NCBI RefSeq assembly: GCF_002911015.1
Contig: NZ_KZ626858.1
Coordinates: 39,289 to 103,288, forward strand
Reading direction: 5' to 3'
Source of the DNA: Streptomyces populi
GTDB lineage: Bacteria > Actinomycetota > Actinomycetes > Streptomycetales > Streptomycetaceae
Length of the DNA: 64,000 bases
Position 1 is the stretch's first letter, and the number at the start of each line of letters is the position of its first letter. The notes beneath the pieces are model-generated. The model did not search any database, had not been told where the DNA came from, and was given only the letters and a program-made list of their open reading frames with translations. Positions 34,343-42,999 of the stretch are shown here, piece after piece. The position numbers and the translations under genes were made by a program.

Positions 34343-35257
34343 CTACTGGGAACGGATCGTCGGAATGGGATTCCGGGAGAACCACGCGGTGAGGAAATCC
34401 AGGAACACGCTGACCTTGCGCGGCGTGCCCTGCCCGGGGCCGTAGATCGCGTACAAGGGGCGGTCGGGTACCGCGAGTCCGGGCAACAGGACCTGGAGGG
34501 CGCCGGAGACGAGGTCGTCGTACGCCGGCCGCTGGGGCAGCAGGGCGATGCCGCGCCCGTGCACGGCGGCCTTCTGCAGGGCGATGTAGGAGTTCGACGA
34601 GAAGGCGACGTTGCGGATCTTGTGCAGGGTGGAGGCGTGACCGTGGCCGATGCGCCAGACCGGGTCGTTGACGTGCACGAGGCACTCGTGGGCGGCGATC
34701 TCGTTCGGCTCGGTGAGGGGGCCGCCGCGTTCGAGGTACTCCCCGGACGCGCACAGCACGAACGGCAGTGAGGCGATCTTCTTGAGGCGGACGCTGGAGT
34801 CCCTGAGGTCCCGGGTGTGGAAGGCCACGTCGAACCCGCTGTCCAGGAAGTCGTAGGTCCGGTCGGACATCCCTCCCAGCTCGAAGCGGACCTGGATCTT
34901 CGGGTGGGAGGCGGAGAAGGCCGCTATCGCGTCGCCGAGGTCCAGGCTCCCGATCCATTTGGGGCAGATGATGCTGAGCGTTCCCTCGGCGCGGTCGTGC
35001 AGTTGGGCTATCCCCGCGTCCTCGGCCTCGATCTCCTCCAGGATGCGCGCGGCGAAGTCGGCGTAGCGCTGCCCGGGTTCGGTGAGGCTGACGGAACGGG
35101 CCGTGCGGTTGACCAGCCGGACGCCCACCTGTCGCTCCAGTTCGGCGACGTGGCGTGACACCAGGGAGCCGGAGGAGCCCAGCTTCTTGGCGGCGCCGTT
35201 GAAGCTGCCGACCTGCGCGACGGTGACGAAGCTGTGCATGAGGAGCAAGCGGTCCAT
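34343..35257 (-). CDS. LysR family transcriptional regulator
   Basis: A 304-residue LysR-type regulator. The N-terminal winged HTH (residues 1-60) has FVTVAQVGSFNGAAKKLGSS and SRHVAELERQVGVRLVNRTA. The C-terminal effector domain begins GTLSIICPKWIGSLDLGDAI. Such regulators usually activate catabolic genes on binding a pathway intermediate. Unlike most, it is transcribed in the same direction as its neighbours. It is the nearest candidate for binding the GCGCAA-N7-TTGCG palindromes, although these are not the classical T-N11-A box. Confidence 0.88.
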   Translation of the reverse strand: MDRLLLMHSFVTVAQVGSFNGAAKKLGSSGSLVSRHVAELERQVGVRLVNRTARSVSLTEPGQRYADFAARILEEIEAEDAGIAQLHDRAEGTLSIICPKWIGSLDLGDAIAAFSASHPKIQVRFELGGMSDRTYDFLDSGFDVAFHTRDLRDSSVRLKKIASLPFVLCASGEYLERGGPLTEPNEIAAHECLVHVNDPVWRIGHGHASTLHKIRNVAFSSNSYIALQKAAVHGRGIALLPQRPAYDDLVSGALQVLLPGLAVPDRPLYAIYGPGQGTPRKVSVFLDFLTAWFSRNPIPTIRSQ

Positions 35258-35484
35258 GGTTTCCTCCGGGGGCCCACGAGTGCCAGGGGCGGGCCCCGGC
35301 GGCGGTGCCGGTCGTTCGGGTGTGCGGGCGGTGCTTCCGTCCTCGGGGCGGGCCTCATGACGGTGCGGACCCGGGTCACGCCGGTCCGGAACGCCCCCGA
35401 GGCGGCTCCGTGAGGACGTCCCGGGAACGGCGGACGGATGTGGTTCGGGGCGCGCCGGGAAAGGCCCGGCTCGCCGTGCGGGCG

Positions 35485-36450
35485 CTATGACGTGGGGCAG
35501 TACTGCGGGGCCTTGGCCAGGTTGTCCTCGGTGACCAAGAGAAGAGGAATGTTGGCAATCTTGTCAACCTTTTCTGTGCCCAGCAGGCTGATGGTGTTCT
35601 TCACCGCCGTCCGGCCGATGACCATCGCCGAGTTGGCGACGGTGGCGGAGAACCGGCCGTCCTTCACGGCGGCCAGGCCCTCGTCCGTGCCGTTGACGGT
35701 CACGATCCTGACGTCCTTCGCGCCGGCCGCGTCGAACGCCTTGCGGACGGCGAAACCCATCTCCTCGTTGGCGACGAAGGCGTAGTCCAGGTCGGGGTGG
35801 GCCTGGATCATGTTCTCGGCGACCTCCTGCGCCTTGACCGGGTTGAACATGCCCGGCTGGTTCGCGACGACCTTCGCGGTGTCGGGCAGTTCGTTGGTGA
35901 ACCCGCCCACGAGCAGGTCGGAGGCCGCCCCGGGCGCACCCGCGACCACACCGACCTTCACGTTCTTGTTCCCGGCGTCCCTGGCGACCCAGTCGGCGTC
36001 CAGGGAACCCACCTTCTGGAGATCGACGACCGTCGCGCCCAGGATGTCGTTCGCGTTGTCGGACGCGACCGAGGTCAGGTAGATCGGGACGCCGGCGGCC
36101 TTGGCCTTGGCTATGTCCCCGTCGAGCGAGTCGACGTTGACCGTCTGCACGATCAGGGCGCTGACCTTGCGGGAGATCATGTCCTCGATGTTGGACAGTT
36201 CGGTTCCCGCGTTCTGGTGGGAGTTGGCCGTGTAGACCTTGGCCCCCTCCGACTTCGCCGTCTGCTCGACGGCCTTCTGCAGACACGCGTGGAACGCGGT
36301 GTCCGCGCCGTTCACGAATCCGATGGTGACGGCTCCGGAACTCGCCCCGGCCGTACCGGTGTCGTCGTTCTCGGCACAGCCGCTCAGCACCAGGGTGGTA
36401 CCGGCGGCCGCGGCGAGCAGGGCACGGCGGGAACGGGCGGAAAATCTCAT
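35485..36450 (-). CDS. Sugar-type ABC transporter substrate-binding lipoprotein
   Basis: A 321-residue lipoprotein with the lipobox VLSGC (Cys25) after a short signal peptide. It has a periplasmic-binding-protein type 1 fold (Peripla_BP_4, RbsB-like): TIGFVNGADTAFHACLQKAV, DLDYAFVANEEMGFAVRKAF and VTVNGTDEGLAAVKDGRFSA. The ATG at 36450 is chosen over an upstream in-frame start at 36495 because it begins directly before the signal peptide (RFSARSRRALLAA). Ligand unknown; the context suggests a plant-derived aromatic glycoside, polyol or aromatic acid. It follows the permease gene by 155 bp. Confidence 0.88.
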   Translation of the reverse strand: MRFSARSRRALLAAAAGTTLVLSGCAENDDTGTAGASSGAVTIGFVNGADTAFHACLQKAVEQTAKSEGAKVYTANSHQNAGTELSNIEDMISRKVSALIVQTVNVDSLDGDIAKAKAAGVPIYLTSVASDNANDILGATVVDLQKVGSLDADWVARDAGNKNVKVGVVAGAPGAASDLLVGGFTNELPDTAKVVANQPGMFNPVKAQEVAENMIQAHPDLDYAFVANEEMGFAVRKAFDAAGAKDVRIVTVNGTDEGLAAVKDGRFSATVANSAMVIGRTAVKNTISLLGTEKVDKIANIPLLLVTEDNLAKAPQYCPTS

Positions 36451-36605
36451 CGTGGTACGCCTTTCATGACGGGACGAGGGCAGGGGGGAGCGCAAGCGGA
36501 AAGCGGGAGGAAAGCGGGAGGGGAGGAAATCACCCGCGGAATACGGGGACGGAAATGCGGGGACGGGGATGCGTGGGGTGCGAATTCGCGCGGAACGGGC
36601 CGATG

Positions 36606-37619
36606 TCAGTTCCGTGCGGAACGGGCCCTGTGGAACTCGTTGGCCACGGCCGCGACGAGCAGGACCCCGCCCACGGAGACCGGCTGGTAATTGCTGGAGA
36701 CCTGTAGGAGGTTGAGCGCGTTGGCCACCACGCCGAGGAGCACGACACCGAGCGCGGTACCGGTCACGGTGCCGCGGCCGCCGGCCAGCGAGGTGCCGCC
36801 GATGACCACCGCGGCCACGGCGGTGAGCTGGAGGGAGAGACCGCCCGTGCCGGGACTGCTGGAGCCGAGCCGGGACAGCAGCATCAGACCGGCCAGACCG
36901 GACAGGGCGCCGGTGAGTGCGTACAGCGTGAGTTTGCGCGCGGTGACGTCGATGCCGCTGAGCCGGGCCACGTGCTCGTTGCCGCCGATGGCGTAGGCGT
37001 CGCGGCCGAAGACGGTGAACCGCATGACCAGGGCCGTCGCGACGAGCACCAGGACGGCGAGGAGCAGCAGCCAGGGGATGCCGAGGAACGTGTCGTTGCC
37101 CAGCGAGAACATCCTGGTGCCGATGGAGACGCTCACGCTGTCGAGCACCAGCAGCGCGACGCCGTCGAGCAGGGTGGCCGTGGCCAGCGTGACGACGAAC
37201 GGAGCGACGTTCGTGAACGTCACCACCAGCCCGTTGACCAGGCCGATCGCTGTGGCGAGCGCGATCGTGGCGACCACGGTGAGGACGGTGGAGTGGCCGT
37301 GCGACAGCAGTTGCGCCCCGAGCGCGGTCGTGACGGAGACATTGCTGCCCATGGAGAAGTCCATGCCGCCCGCGGTCATGAGCAGGGTCAGACCGGCGGC
37401 GATCACGGCGGTGACGCTCACCTGCCGCAGGATGTTGATCACGTTCGTGTCGGTGGCGAACGCGTCGGTCCGCAGCACGGTGGCCACCACCACGACGACC
37501 AGAACGGCCGTCAGGCCGGTGTGCGGGGCCCGGCGCAGGGCACCGAGCCGGTTCCCCGGCCGCCTACGGCCGTGCGGGTCGCCGACCCCCGGCGCATCGG
37601 CAAGTGTCTTGAAGCTCAC
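36606..37619 (-). CDS. Sugar-type ABC transporter permease (RbsC-like)
   Basis: A 337-residue BPD_transp_2 permease with about 8-10 hydrophobic segments. Conserved segments are GLTLLMTAGGMDFSMGSNVS, YAIGGNEHVARLSGIDVTAR (the coupling loop with GGN) and AAVVIGGTSLAGGRGTVTGT. About 30 hydrophilic residues precede the first helix. The GTG start at 37619 overlaps the ATPase stop by 4 bp. It forms one importer with the upstream ATPase and the downstream lipoprotein. Confidence 0.88.
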   Translation of the reverse strand: MSFKTLADAPGVGDPHGRRRPGNRLGALRRAPHTGLTAVLVVVVVATVLRTDAFATDTNVINILRQVSVTAVIAAGLTLLMTAGGMDFSMGSNVSVTTALGAQLLSHGHSTVLTVVATIALATAIGLVNGLVVTFTNVAPFVVTLATATLLDGVALLVLDSVSVSIGTRMFSLGNDTFLGIPWLLLLAVLVLVATALVMRFTVFGRDAYAIGGNEHVARLSGIDVTARKLTLYALTGALSGLAGLMLLSRLGSSSPGTGGLSLQLTAVAAVVIGGTSLAGGRGTVTGTALGVVLLGVVANALNLLQVSSNYQPVSVGGVLLVAAVANEFHRARSARN

Positions 37620-39196
37620 TGGGGTTGACCTCCGAGTGCGGTGGCGACGAGTTCGTCGCGGGTGATGGCGGTGACGTCGTGCTCGGCGACCGGGCGGCCC
37701 GCGCTGACGACGATCACCCGGTCGGCCAGGCGCATGACCTCCTCGGCGGACGAGGAGGCGAGCAGCACGGCCACGCCGCGCGAGGCCAGGTCGTCGACCA
37801 GGTTGTGGATGTCGGCCATGGCGGCGATGTCCACGCCGTTCGTGGGGTCTTCGAGGAAGCAGGCGACCGGCTCGGTCCCCAGCCACTTCGCGAGGAGCAC
37901 CTTCTGCTGGTTACCGCCGGACAGGGCGCTCACGGGCGGATTGCCGGCGAGCGAGACCACTCCGTAGCTGCGCCGCAACGGTCGTGCGCGGCGGGCGAGT
38001 TCGCCCCGGCGGTGCAGTCGCCTGCGGGTGAGACGGTCGCGGGCGAGCATCAGGTTCTCGTCCAGGGACATCCCCGGGACCAGTCCGAGCGCCCGTCGGT
38101 CGCCCGTGACGCAGCGCAGGCCGCCGGCGAGCGCGGCACCCACCCGGCCGAACGGCACCGGGACGCCGTCGACGAGGAGTTCACCGGTGTCGGGGCGGCG
38201 CCGTCCGGAGAGCAGGTCGAAGAGCCGGGACTGGGCGTCGCCCGCCGGTCCGAGCACCGCGACGATCTCGCCCTTGCGCACCTGGACGTCGAGGCCCCGG
38301 ACGGCCCGGCCGTCGCCGAGGGCGTGGACCGCGAGGCCGATCTCGTCCTTGGGAGCGGGGCGTTCGGAGCGCCGCGAGACGACGTCCCGGCCCACCATGG
38401 CGCGGACCAGCGAGGCCGGGTCGAACTCGGCGGCCGGTGCGCTGCGCACCACGGCTCCGTCCCGGAGCACGGTGAGCCGGTCCGCGACGGCCATCACCTC
38501 GTCGATGTAGTGCGAGATGTAGACGACGGCGACGCCCTCGTCGCGCAGGGTGCGCACCAGTCGCCTGATCCGGTGGGCGGCTTCCGCGCTCAGACAGGCG
38601 GTCGGCTCGTCGAGGACCAGGATCCGGCCGCCGCGCCGTACCTCGCGCGCCACCTCGACCATGGTCTGCTCGGCGACGGTCAGCGAACCCGCGGTCCGCT
38701 CCACGTCGATGTCGATGCCGAGCCCCGAAAGAGCGCGCGTCGCCTCGGACTTGAGCGTCCTCCAGCGCACGGTGCCGTGCCGGGTGGGAAGGTCGCCCAG
38801 CATGACGTTCTCCGCGACGGTCAGGCCCATGGCCAGTTCGCGGCGCTGGGGGACCGAGGCGATGCCGAGCCGTCGGGCCCCGCGCACGGTCAGCCCGTGC
38901 CGGGTGCGTCCGTCGACCTCCACGGTGCCGGAGTCCGCCTGGTGCACTCCGGAGAGGATCTGCACCAGCGTCGACTTCCCGGCTCCGTTCATGCCCATCA
39001 GCGCGTGGACCTCGCCGGGGTACAGGTCGAGGTCGACGTCCGTGAGCGCGGCCGCGCCGCCGAAGCTCTTGGTGACACCGCGGACGCGCAGCACGGGGCC
39101 GCCCGCCTTCGCGGCGCCTTCGGCCGCCGCCGTCGTCGGGGTCCTCGGGGTCACGGCGGCGCCTCCTTGCGTGTCCTGGTCCCTGAGGGTGGTCAC
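37616..39196 (-). CDS. Sugar-type ABC transporter ATPase with two NBDs (RbsA-like)
   Basis: A 526-residue tandem-NBD protein. NBD1 has Walker A GMNGAGKSTLVQ, Walker B ILVLDEPTACLS and a degenerate signature SLTVAEQTMVEVA, as usual for RbsA. NBD2 has a degenerate Walker A (GPAGDAQSRL), a good signature LSGGNQQKVLLAKW and an unusual Walker B reading CFLEDPTNGVD, where the normal Asp-Glu order is reversed. NBD1 therefore probably carries hydrolysis. About 35 extra residues rich in A/T/P precede NBD1. The GTG at 39196 overlaps the upstream gene's stop. Confidence 0.88.
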   Translation of the reverse strand: MTTLRDQDTQGGAAVTPRTPTTAAAEGAAKAGGPVLRVRGVTKSFGGAAALTDVDLDLYPGEVHALMGMNGAGKSTLVQILSGVHQADSGTVEVDGRTRHGLTVRGARRLGIASVPQRRELAMGLTVAENVMLGDLPTRHGTVRWRTLKSEATRALSGLGIDIDVERTAGSLTVAEQTMVEVAREVRRGGRILVLDEPTACLSAEAAHRIRRLVRTLRDEGVAVVYISHYIDEVMAVADRLTVLRDGAVVRSAPAAEFDPASLVRAMVGRDVVSRRSERPAPKDEIGLAVHALGDGRAVRGLDVQVRKGEIVAVLGPAGDAQSRLFDLLSGRRRPDTGELLVDGVPVPFGRVGAALAGGLRCVTGDRRALGLVPGMSLDENLMLARDRLTRRRLHRRGELARRARPLRRSYGVVSLAGNPPVSALSGGNQQKVLLAKWLGTEPVACFLEDPTNGVDIAAMADIHNLVDDLASRGVAVLLASSSAEEVMRLADRVIVVSAGRPVAEHDVTAITRDELVATALGGQPQ

Positions 39197-39783
39197 GGCC
39201 GCGGTCCGTCGCCCTGGCCGAGGCGCCCGTACCCGCGGATGTCGGGGAAGGGGGGCTCACGGTCGGCCTGGAGGTCCACCTGGAAGGCGTTCAGGCACAT
39301 TCCGAGCATGGTGAAGTTGCCGAGCGCGCCGATCGTGTCCACCAGGCCCGTGGGTCCGAAGTGGCCGAGGGCCCGGGCGAAGGTCTCGTCGCGGACGAAG
39401 TGCTCCTCGAGGACCTCGCGGCAGAACTGGTAGAAGGCCTGGTCCGCTTCGTTCCCGAAGACCGCCTCGCGCTTCTCGGCGACGGCCGCGACGGCGGTCC
39501 CGGGAACACCCGCCTCGACCGCCCGGTCCACGTGCGCGTTCCAGGAGTACTGCGCGTCCCAGTTCCGGGCGGCCATCAACAGGGCGAGTTCGCGCAGGTG
39601 CTCGGGCAGACTGCAGTCGAACCGGGCGAAGGCGCCGAGGGATTCGGCGCGTTCGCACATGTCCGGGCTGTGCAGCCAGACCCGGAAGGGACCACGGACG
39701 GCGCCGCGCCGGCCGGCGATGCGGGCGGCCAGTTCCCGCTGGCGCGGTTCCATGTCCTCATCGGTCAGAACGGGGAGCCTCAT
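39193..39783 (-). CDS. Carboxymuconolactone-decarboxylase (CMD/AhpD) family protein
   Basis: A 196-residue all-helical CMD-family protein. Recognisable parts are GPFRVWLHSPDMCERAESLG, ELALLMAARNWDAQYSWNAH and NFTMLGMCLNAFQVD. The CxxC of AhpD peroxidases is absent, so it is not a peroxiredoxin reductant; the His in SWNAHV aligns with the catalytic-region His of the family. It is the first gene of the ABC transporter operon (4-bp overlap with the ATPase), an unusual pairing suggesting that the imported compound is processed at once. Confidence 0.82.
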   Translation of the reverse strand: MRLPVLTDEDMEPRQRELAARIAGRRGAVRGPFRVWLHSPDMCERAESLGAFARFDCSLPEHLRELALLMAARNWDAQYSWNAHVDRAVEAGVPGTAVAAVAEKREAVFGNEADQAFYQFCREVLEEHFVRDETFARALGHFGPTGLVDTIGALGNFTMLGMCLNAFQVDLQADREPPFPDIRGYGRLGQGDGPRP

Positions 39784-39891
39784 GTGGCTGCCACCTGCCT
39801 TTTCTTTCCGGCGTGTTTCCGGCATGTACGGGGATGCCGTGCGATGCCAGCCGACGGTACAGCCGGGTGCGGGAAGCTCACCCTTCCCGGA

Positions 39892-39910
39892 ACGCAAGGT
39901 AAAACTGCAC
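39892..39910. promoter_or_regulatory. Possible operator half-site between CMD/ABC operon and cupin gene
   Basis: ACGCAAGGTAAAACTGCAC keeps the CGCAA left arm and partly the right arm (CTGCA) of the shared palindrome, 11 of 19 positions matching copy A. It lies in the 203-bp gap between the divergent cupin and CMD/ABC transcription units. The match is weak. Confidence 0.25.
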
Positions 39911-39986
39911 GCCGGACGGCACCCGTTCGCGGGGACGCGACCTAACGTCGGTCGACGCAGCACCGTCGACGGGAGAGGAACCCTGG

Positions 39987-40391
39987 ATGACCACGATCAT
40001 CGAAGCCGCGTCCGTGCCCCTGCTGGACCGGGGCGGCGCCGTCGTGACGACGCCGCTCATCACCACGCGTTCGGCGGGCGGGGAGAACCGGATCACCAGC
40101 GGGATGAGCGTGTACCCGGTCGGCTCCGGGGCGCCTTTGCACTCGCACAACTGCGACGAGCACGTGACGGTCCTCGAGGGCGAGGCGGAGGTGGTCGTCG
40201 ACGGCGAGGTGACGAAGCTGGGGCGGTTCGACACCACCTACGTCCCCTCCCCCGTCCCCCATCTCTTCAGGAACGTCGGCGACCGCCCGCTGCGCATCCT
40301 GTGGGTGTACTCCTCGGGCCATGTGACCCGCACCTTCACCGGGACGGGGAAGACGGTCGAACACCTCTCGGACGAGGACCTGATGGGCTGA
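39987..40391 (+). CDS. Cupin domain protein
   Basis: A 134-residue single-cupin protein. Motif 1 is [20 protein letters not shown] (metal ligands His, His and Glu) and motif 2 is [19 protein letters not shown] (fourth His). It is probably a metal-dependent isomerase, dioxygenase-like or sensor protein. It is divergent from the CMD/ABC operon, so it may belong to the same catabolic regulon. GGGAGAGG precedes the ATG. Confidence 0.84.
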   Translation: MTTIIEAASVPLLDRGGAVVTTPLITTRSAGGENRITSGMSVYPVGSGAPLHSHNCDEHVTVLEGEAEVVVDGEVTKLGRFDTTYVPSPVPHLFRNVGDRPLRILWVYSSGHVTRTFTGTGKTVEHLSDEDLMG

Positions 40392-40423
40392 GCGGCCGGT
40401 ACGGCCCGGCCCCGGGAGACGAG

Positions 40424-40454
40424 GACGGCCCCGCCCGTGCGGGGCGGGGCCGTC
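40424..40454. terminator. Strong bidirectional terminator
   Basis: A perfect 13-bp stem (GACGGCCCCGCCC / GGGCGGGGCCGTC) with a 5-nt loop between the convergent cupin and EF-G-like genes. Confidence 0.75.
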
Positions 40455-40477
40455 GTCAGGAGCGGGACCGCACGGGG

Positions 40478-42580
40478 TCACCGGGCGGGTGCCCCCTGGG
40501 CGGGAGCCGGGGCGAGGCCGGCGGGCCGGGTGGTGAAGGTGCCCCGGCCCTGGGTCCGGCTGCGCAACCGGGTGGCGTAGCCGAAGAGTTCGGCCAGCGG
40601 CACGGTGGCGGTGACCACCGACGTGCCCACCCGGGTGAGCGAGCCCGAGACCCGGCCCCGCCGGGCCGCGAGGTCGCCGAGCACCCCGCCCACGGCGTCC
40701 TCGGGCACGGTGACGGTGACCTCGGCCACCGGCTCCAGCAGGATCACGGCACTGGCGCGCAGCGCCTCACGCAGCCCGAACCGGCCGGCCGCGCGGAACG
40801 CCGTCTCCGAGGAGTCCTTCACATGGGTCGCCCCGTCGGTGAGGGTGACCCGCAGCCCGGTCACCGGGTGACCGCCGAGGGGGCCCTCGGCCAGCGCGTC
40901 CCGGCAGCCCGCCTCCACGGCACGGACGTACTCCTGCGGCACCCGGCCGCCGACGACCGTCGAACGGAACTCGAAGCCCGTCACCGGTTCCCCGGCACCG
41001 CCGGGATCGGTTCCCAGCGGCTCCACGTCGAGGACGACATGGGCGAACTGCCCCGCGCCGCCGTCCTGTTTGACATGCCGGTACACCAGACCCGACACCC
41101 CCCGGGCCACCGTCTCCCGGTAGGACACCCTCGGCCGCCCGACGGCGACGTCGAGTCCGTGGGCGCGCCGGATCTTCTCCACCGCCACCTCCAGATGCAG
41201 TTCTCCCATGCCCGACAGCAGCGTCTGACCGGTCTCGGGGTCGGTGCGGACGACCAGCGAGGGATCCTCCTCGGCCAGCCGCGCCAGCGCCGACACCAGG
41301 CGGTCGGTCTCGGTGCTCCTGCGCGCCTCGACCGCCACGGACACCACCGGATCGGCGACGACCGGTGGTTCGAGGAGCAGCGGCGCCGCGGGGGCGCACA
41401 GGGTCGTGCCGGCCCGGGCGGCCTTCGGCCCGATCACGGCGACGATGTCGCCGGCCACGGCGCGCTCCAGCTCGGCGTGGCGGTCGGCCCGGACCCGCAG
41501 GATGCGCGCGACCCGCTCGGTGCGTCCCGTGCCCACGTCCATCACCGCCTGTCCCTTCTCCACCGTGCCCGCGTAGACACGCAGAAACGTCATCCGTCCG
41601 GTCGCGGTGGCGTTCACCTTGAACACCAGCCCCGCGAACGGCGCTTCGGGGTCCGCGGCCCGTTCCTGCTCCGCGCCGTCGTACGTGCCGCGGACGGCGG
41701 GCACGTCGAGCGGCGAGGGCAGGTAGGCCACCATGGCGTCCAGCAGCGGTTCGACACCGCGGTCGCGGTAGGCCGAGCCGCACAGCACCACCACGCCCTC
41801 ACCGGTACGGGTCAGGTCGCGGAGCGCGGCCGAAAGGGTCCCCGCCGAGAGCGTGGAGCGGTCGCAGAACTCCTCCAGGGCCCCCGGGTGGAGTTCCGCC
41901 ACCGCCTCCTCGAGGAGCCGGCGCCGCTGCCCTGCTTCCTCCAGCAGGTCCTGGGGCACCGGGATCTCCTCGGCCGCCTCCGCTCCCTCGGCCCACACCA
42001 GCGCGCGCATCCGCAGCAGATCGACCACGCCGGTGAAGGCGTCCTCCGTGCCGATCGGCAACTGGACGACGAGGGGCGCCGGATGCAGCCGTTCACGGAT
42101 CGAGTCGACGGCGGCGTCCAGGTCGGCGCCCGCGCGGTCCATCTTGTTCACGAAGGCGATCCGCGGGACGCCGTGCCGGTCGGCCCGCCGCCACACCGAC
42201 TCGCTCTGCGGCTCCACGCCCGCCACGGCGTCGAACACCGCGACGGCTCCGTCGAGGACGCGGAGCGAGCGCTCCACCTCGTCGGAGAAGTCGACGTGGC
42301 CGGGGGTGTCGAGCAGGTTGATCCGGTGGCCGTCCCAGGCGCAGGTGACGGCCGCGGCGAAGATGGTGATGCCGCGGTCGCGCTCCTGCGGGTCGAAGTC
42401 GGTGACGGTGGTGCCGTCGTGGACCTCGCCCCGTTTGTGGACGGTGCCGGTGAGATAGAGGATCCGCTCCGTCACCGTGGTCTTCCCGGCGTCCACATGG
42501 GCGAGGATGCCCAGGTTGCGGACGGTGGCGAGAGGGCTGGTGACAGAGCTGGTGAGGTGACGGTGCAGGTCGGTACGCAC
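40478..42580 (-). CDS. Elongation factor G paralogue (translation GTPase)
   Basis: A 700-residue EF-G-family GTPase with all G motifs: [11 protein letters not shown] (G1), GITIF (G2), [11 protein letters not shown] (G3) and NKMDRAG (G4). Domains II-V follow; the domain IV loop region is [20 protein letters not shown]. It is not the main fusA, which normally sits between rpsG and tuf; no ribosomal genes are near. Paralogues of this kind are known in Streptomyces and may serve ribosome recycling, stress or antibiotic tolerance. Similarity to tetracycline-protection proteins is general, and I see no reason to call it a resistance gene. The GTG start is weakly supported. A small ORF lies upstream. 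Confidence 0.87.
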   Translation of the reverse strand: MRTDLHRHLTSSVTSPLATVRNLGILAHVDAGKTTVTERILYLTGTVHKRGEVHDGTTVTDFDPQERDRGITIFAAAVTCAWDGHRINLLDTPGHVDFSDEVERSLRVLDGAVAVFDAVAGVEPQSESVWRRADRHGVPRIAFVNKMDRAGADLDAAVDSIRERLHPAPLVVQLPIGTEDAFTGVVDLLRMRALVWAEGAEAAEEIPVPQDLLEEAGQRRRLLEEAVAELHPGALEEFCDRSTLSAGTLSAALRDLTRTGEGVVVLCGSAYRDRGVEPLLDAMVAYLPSPLDVPAVRGTYDGAEQERAADPEAPFAGLVFKVNATATGRMTFLRVYAGTVEKGQAVMDVGTGRTERVARILRVRADRHAELERAVAGDIVAVIGPKAARAGTTLCAPAAPLLLEPPVVADPVVSVAVEARRSTETDRLVSALARLAEEDPSLVVRTDPETGQTLLSGMGELHLEVAVEKIRRAHGLDVAVGRPRVSYRETVARGVSGLVYRHVKQDGGAGQFAHVVLDVEPLGTDPGGAGEPVTGFEFRSTVVGGRVPQEYVRAVEAGCRDALAEGPLGGHPVTGLRVTLTDGATHVKDSSETAFRAAGRFGLREALRASAVILLEPVAEVTVTVPEDAVGGVLGDLAARRGRVSGSLTRVGTSVVTATVPLAELFGYATRLRSRTQGRGTFTTRPAGLAPAPAQGAPAR

Positions 42581-42718
42581 GGCCGTGGGCCTTTCGGACG
42601 ATCCGGAAACGGGTCGGCGCGATTCCCGGACGACACGCCTGTGTTCAGGCGGTGGCGGACCTCGGGCGGGCAGGGCGCGGAGCGACCGGGCATGCGGTCG
42701 GCGCCGTACGGGCGGAGG

Positions 42719-42835
42719 TCAGAAGGTCGTCGCGGGCGTCCGGTTCCGGCCGCGCAGCCGGTACCGGGCCCACGAGGACACGAGGATCACCTCGTACTGT
42801 GACGGGGGGACGACGACAGCGGTGCGGTAACGCAC
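42719..42835 (-). CDS. Possible 38-residue leader peptide upstream of the EF-G paralogue
   Basis: A GTG-started frame of 38 codons (MRYRTAVVVPPSQYEVIL...), with an AGGGGAG ribosome-binding site about 8 nt upstream. It ends 138 bp before the EF-G start on the same strand. It has an even mix of residues, unlike the arginine/alanine/proline-rich noise frames here. It could be a leader peptide controlling the downstream translation GTPase by ribosome stalling, or simply a small protein. Confidence 0.4.
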   Translation of the reverse strand: MRYRTAVVVPPSQYEVILVSSWARYRLRGRNRTPATTF

Positions 42836-42939
42836 GGCCCGGCTCCCCTCGTTCGTCACGGCACACACGGCACCGGAGCGGTGGTGTGTGATGGTGTGGC
42901 GAGTCTAGGGAACCGGGCGCGGGCCGCGCACCGGTTTTT

Positions 42940-42976
42940 CCGGGACCCGCCCGGCCCGGCGGGCGCGGTGTCCCGG
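42940..42976 (-). terminator. Hairpin after the DUF4232 lipoprotein gene
   Basis: CCGGGAC / GTCCCGG outer stem with further internal GC pairing, 23 bp beyond the stop of the lipoprotein gene. No U-tract on the minus strand. Confidence 0.45.
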
Positions 42977-42999
42977 ACCGGGGCCTCACGGCACTCGCG

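Noticed and set aside
35548..35565. TTGTCAAC-like GntR half-site
   Set aside because: It lies inside the coding sequence of the substrate-binding protein, without a palindromic partner.
36490..36510. Further copy of the shared operator before the substrate-binding protein gene
   Set aside because: Only the left half GCGCAAGC matches; the right arm is absent and the area is a purine-rich tract.
40478..42580. Tetracycline-resistance (ribosomal protection) gene
   Set aside because: The GTPase motifs and domain layout fit EF-G paralogues generally; nothing specific to TetM/OtrA proteins was seen.
39659..42802. 1047-codon open frame on the plus strand
   Set aside because: It runs antisense to the EF-G paralogue and is a third-position GC artefact; its protein is R/G/H/P-rich with no domain.
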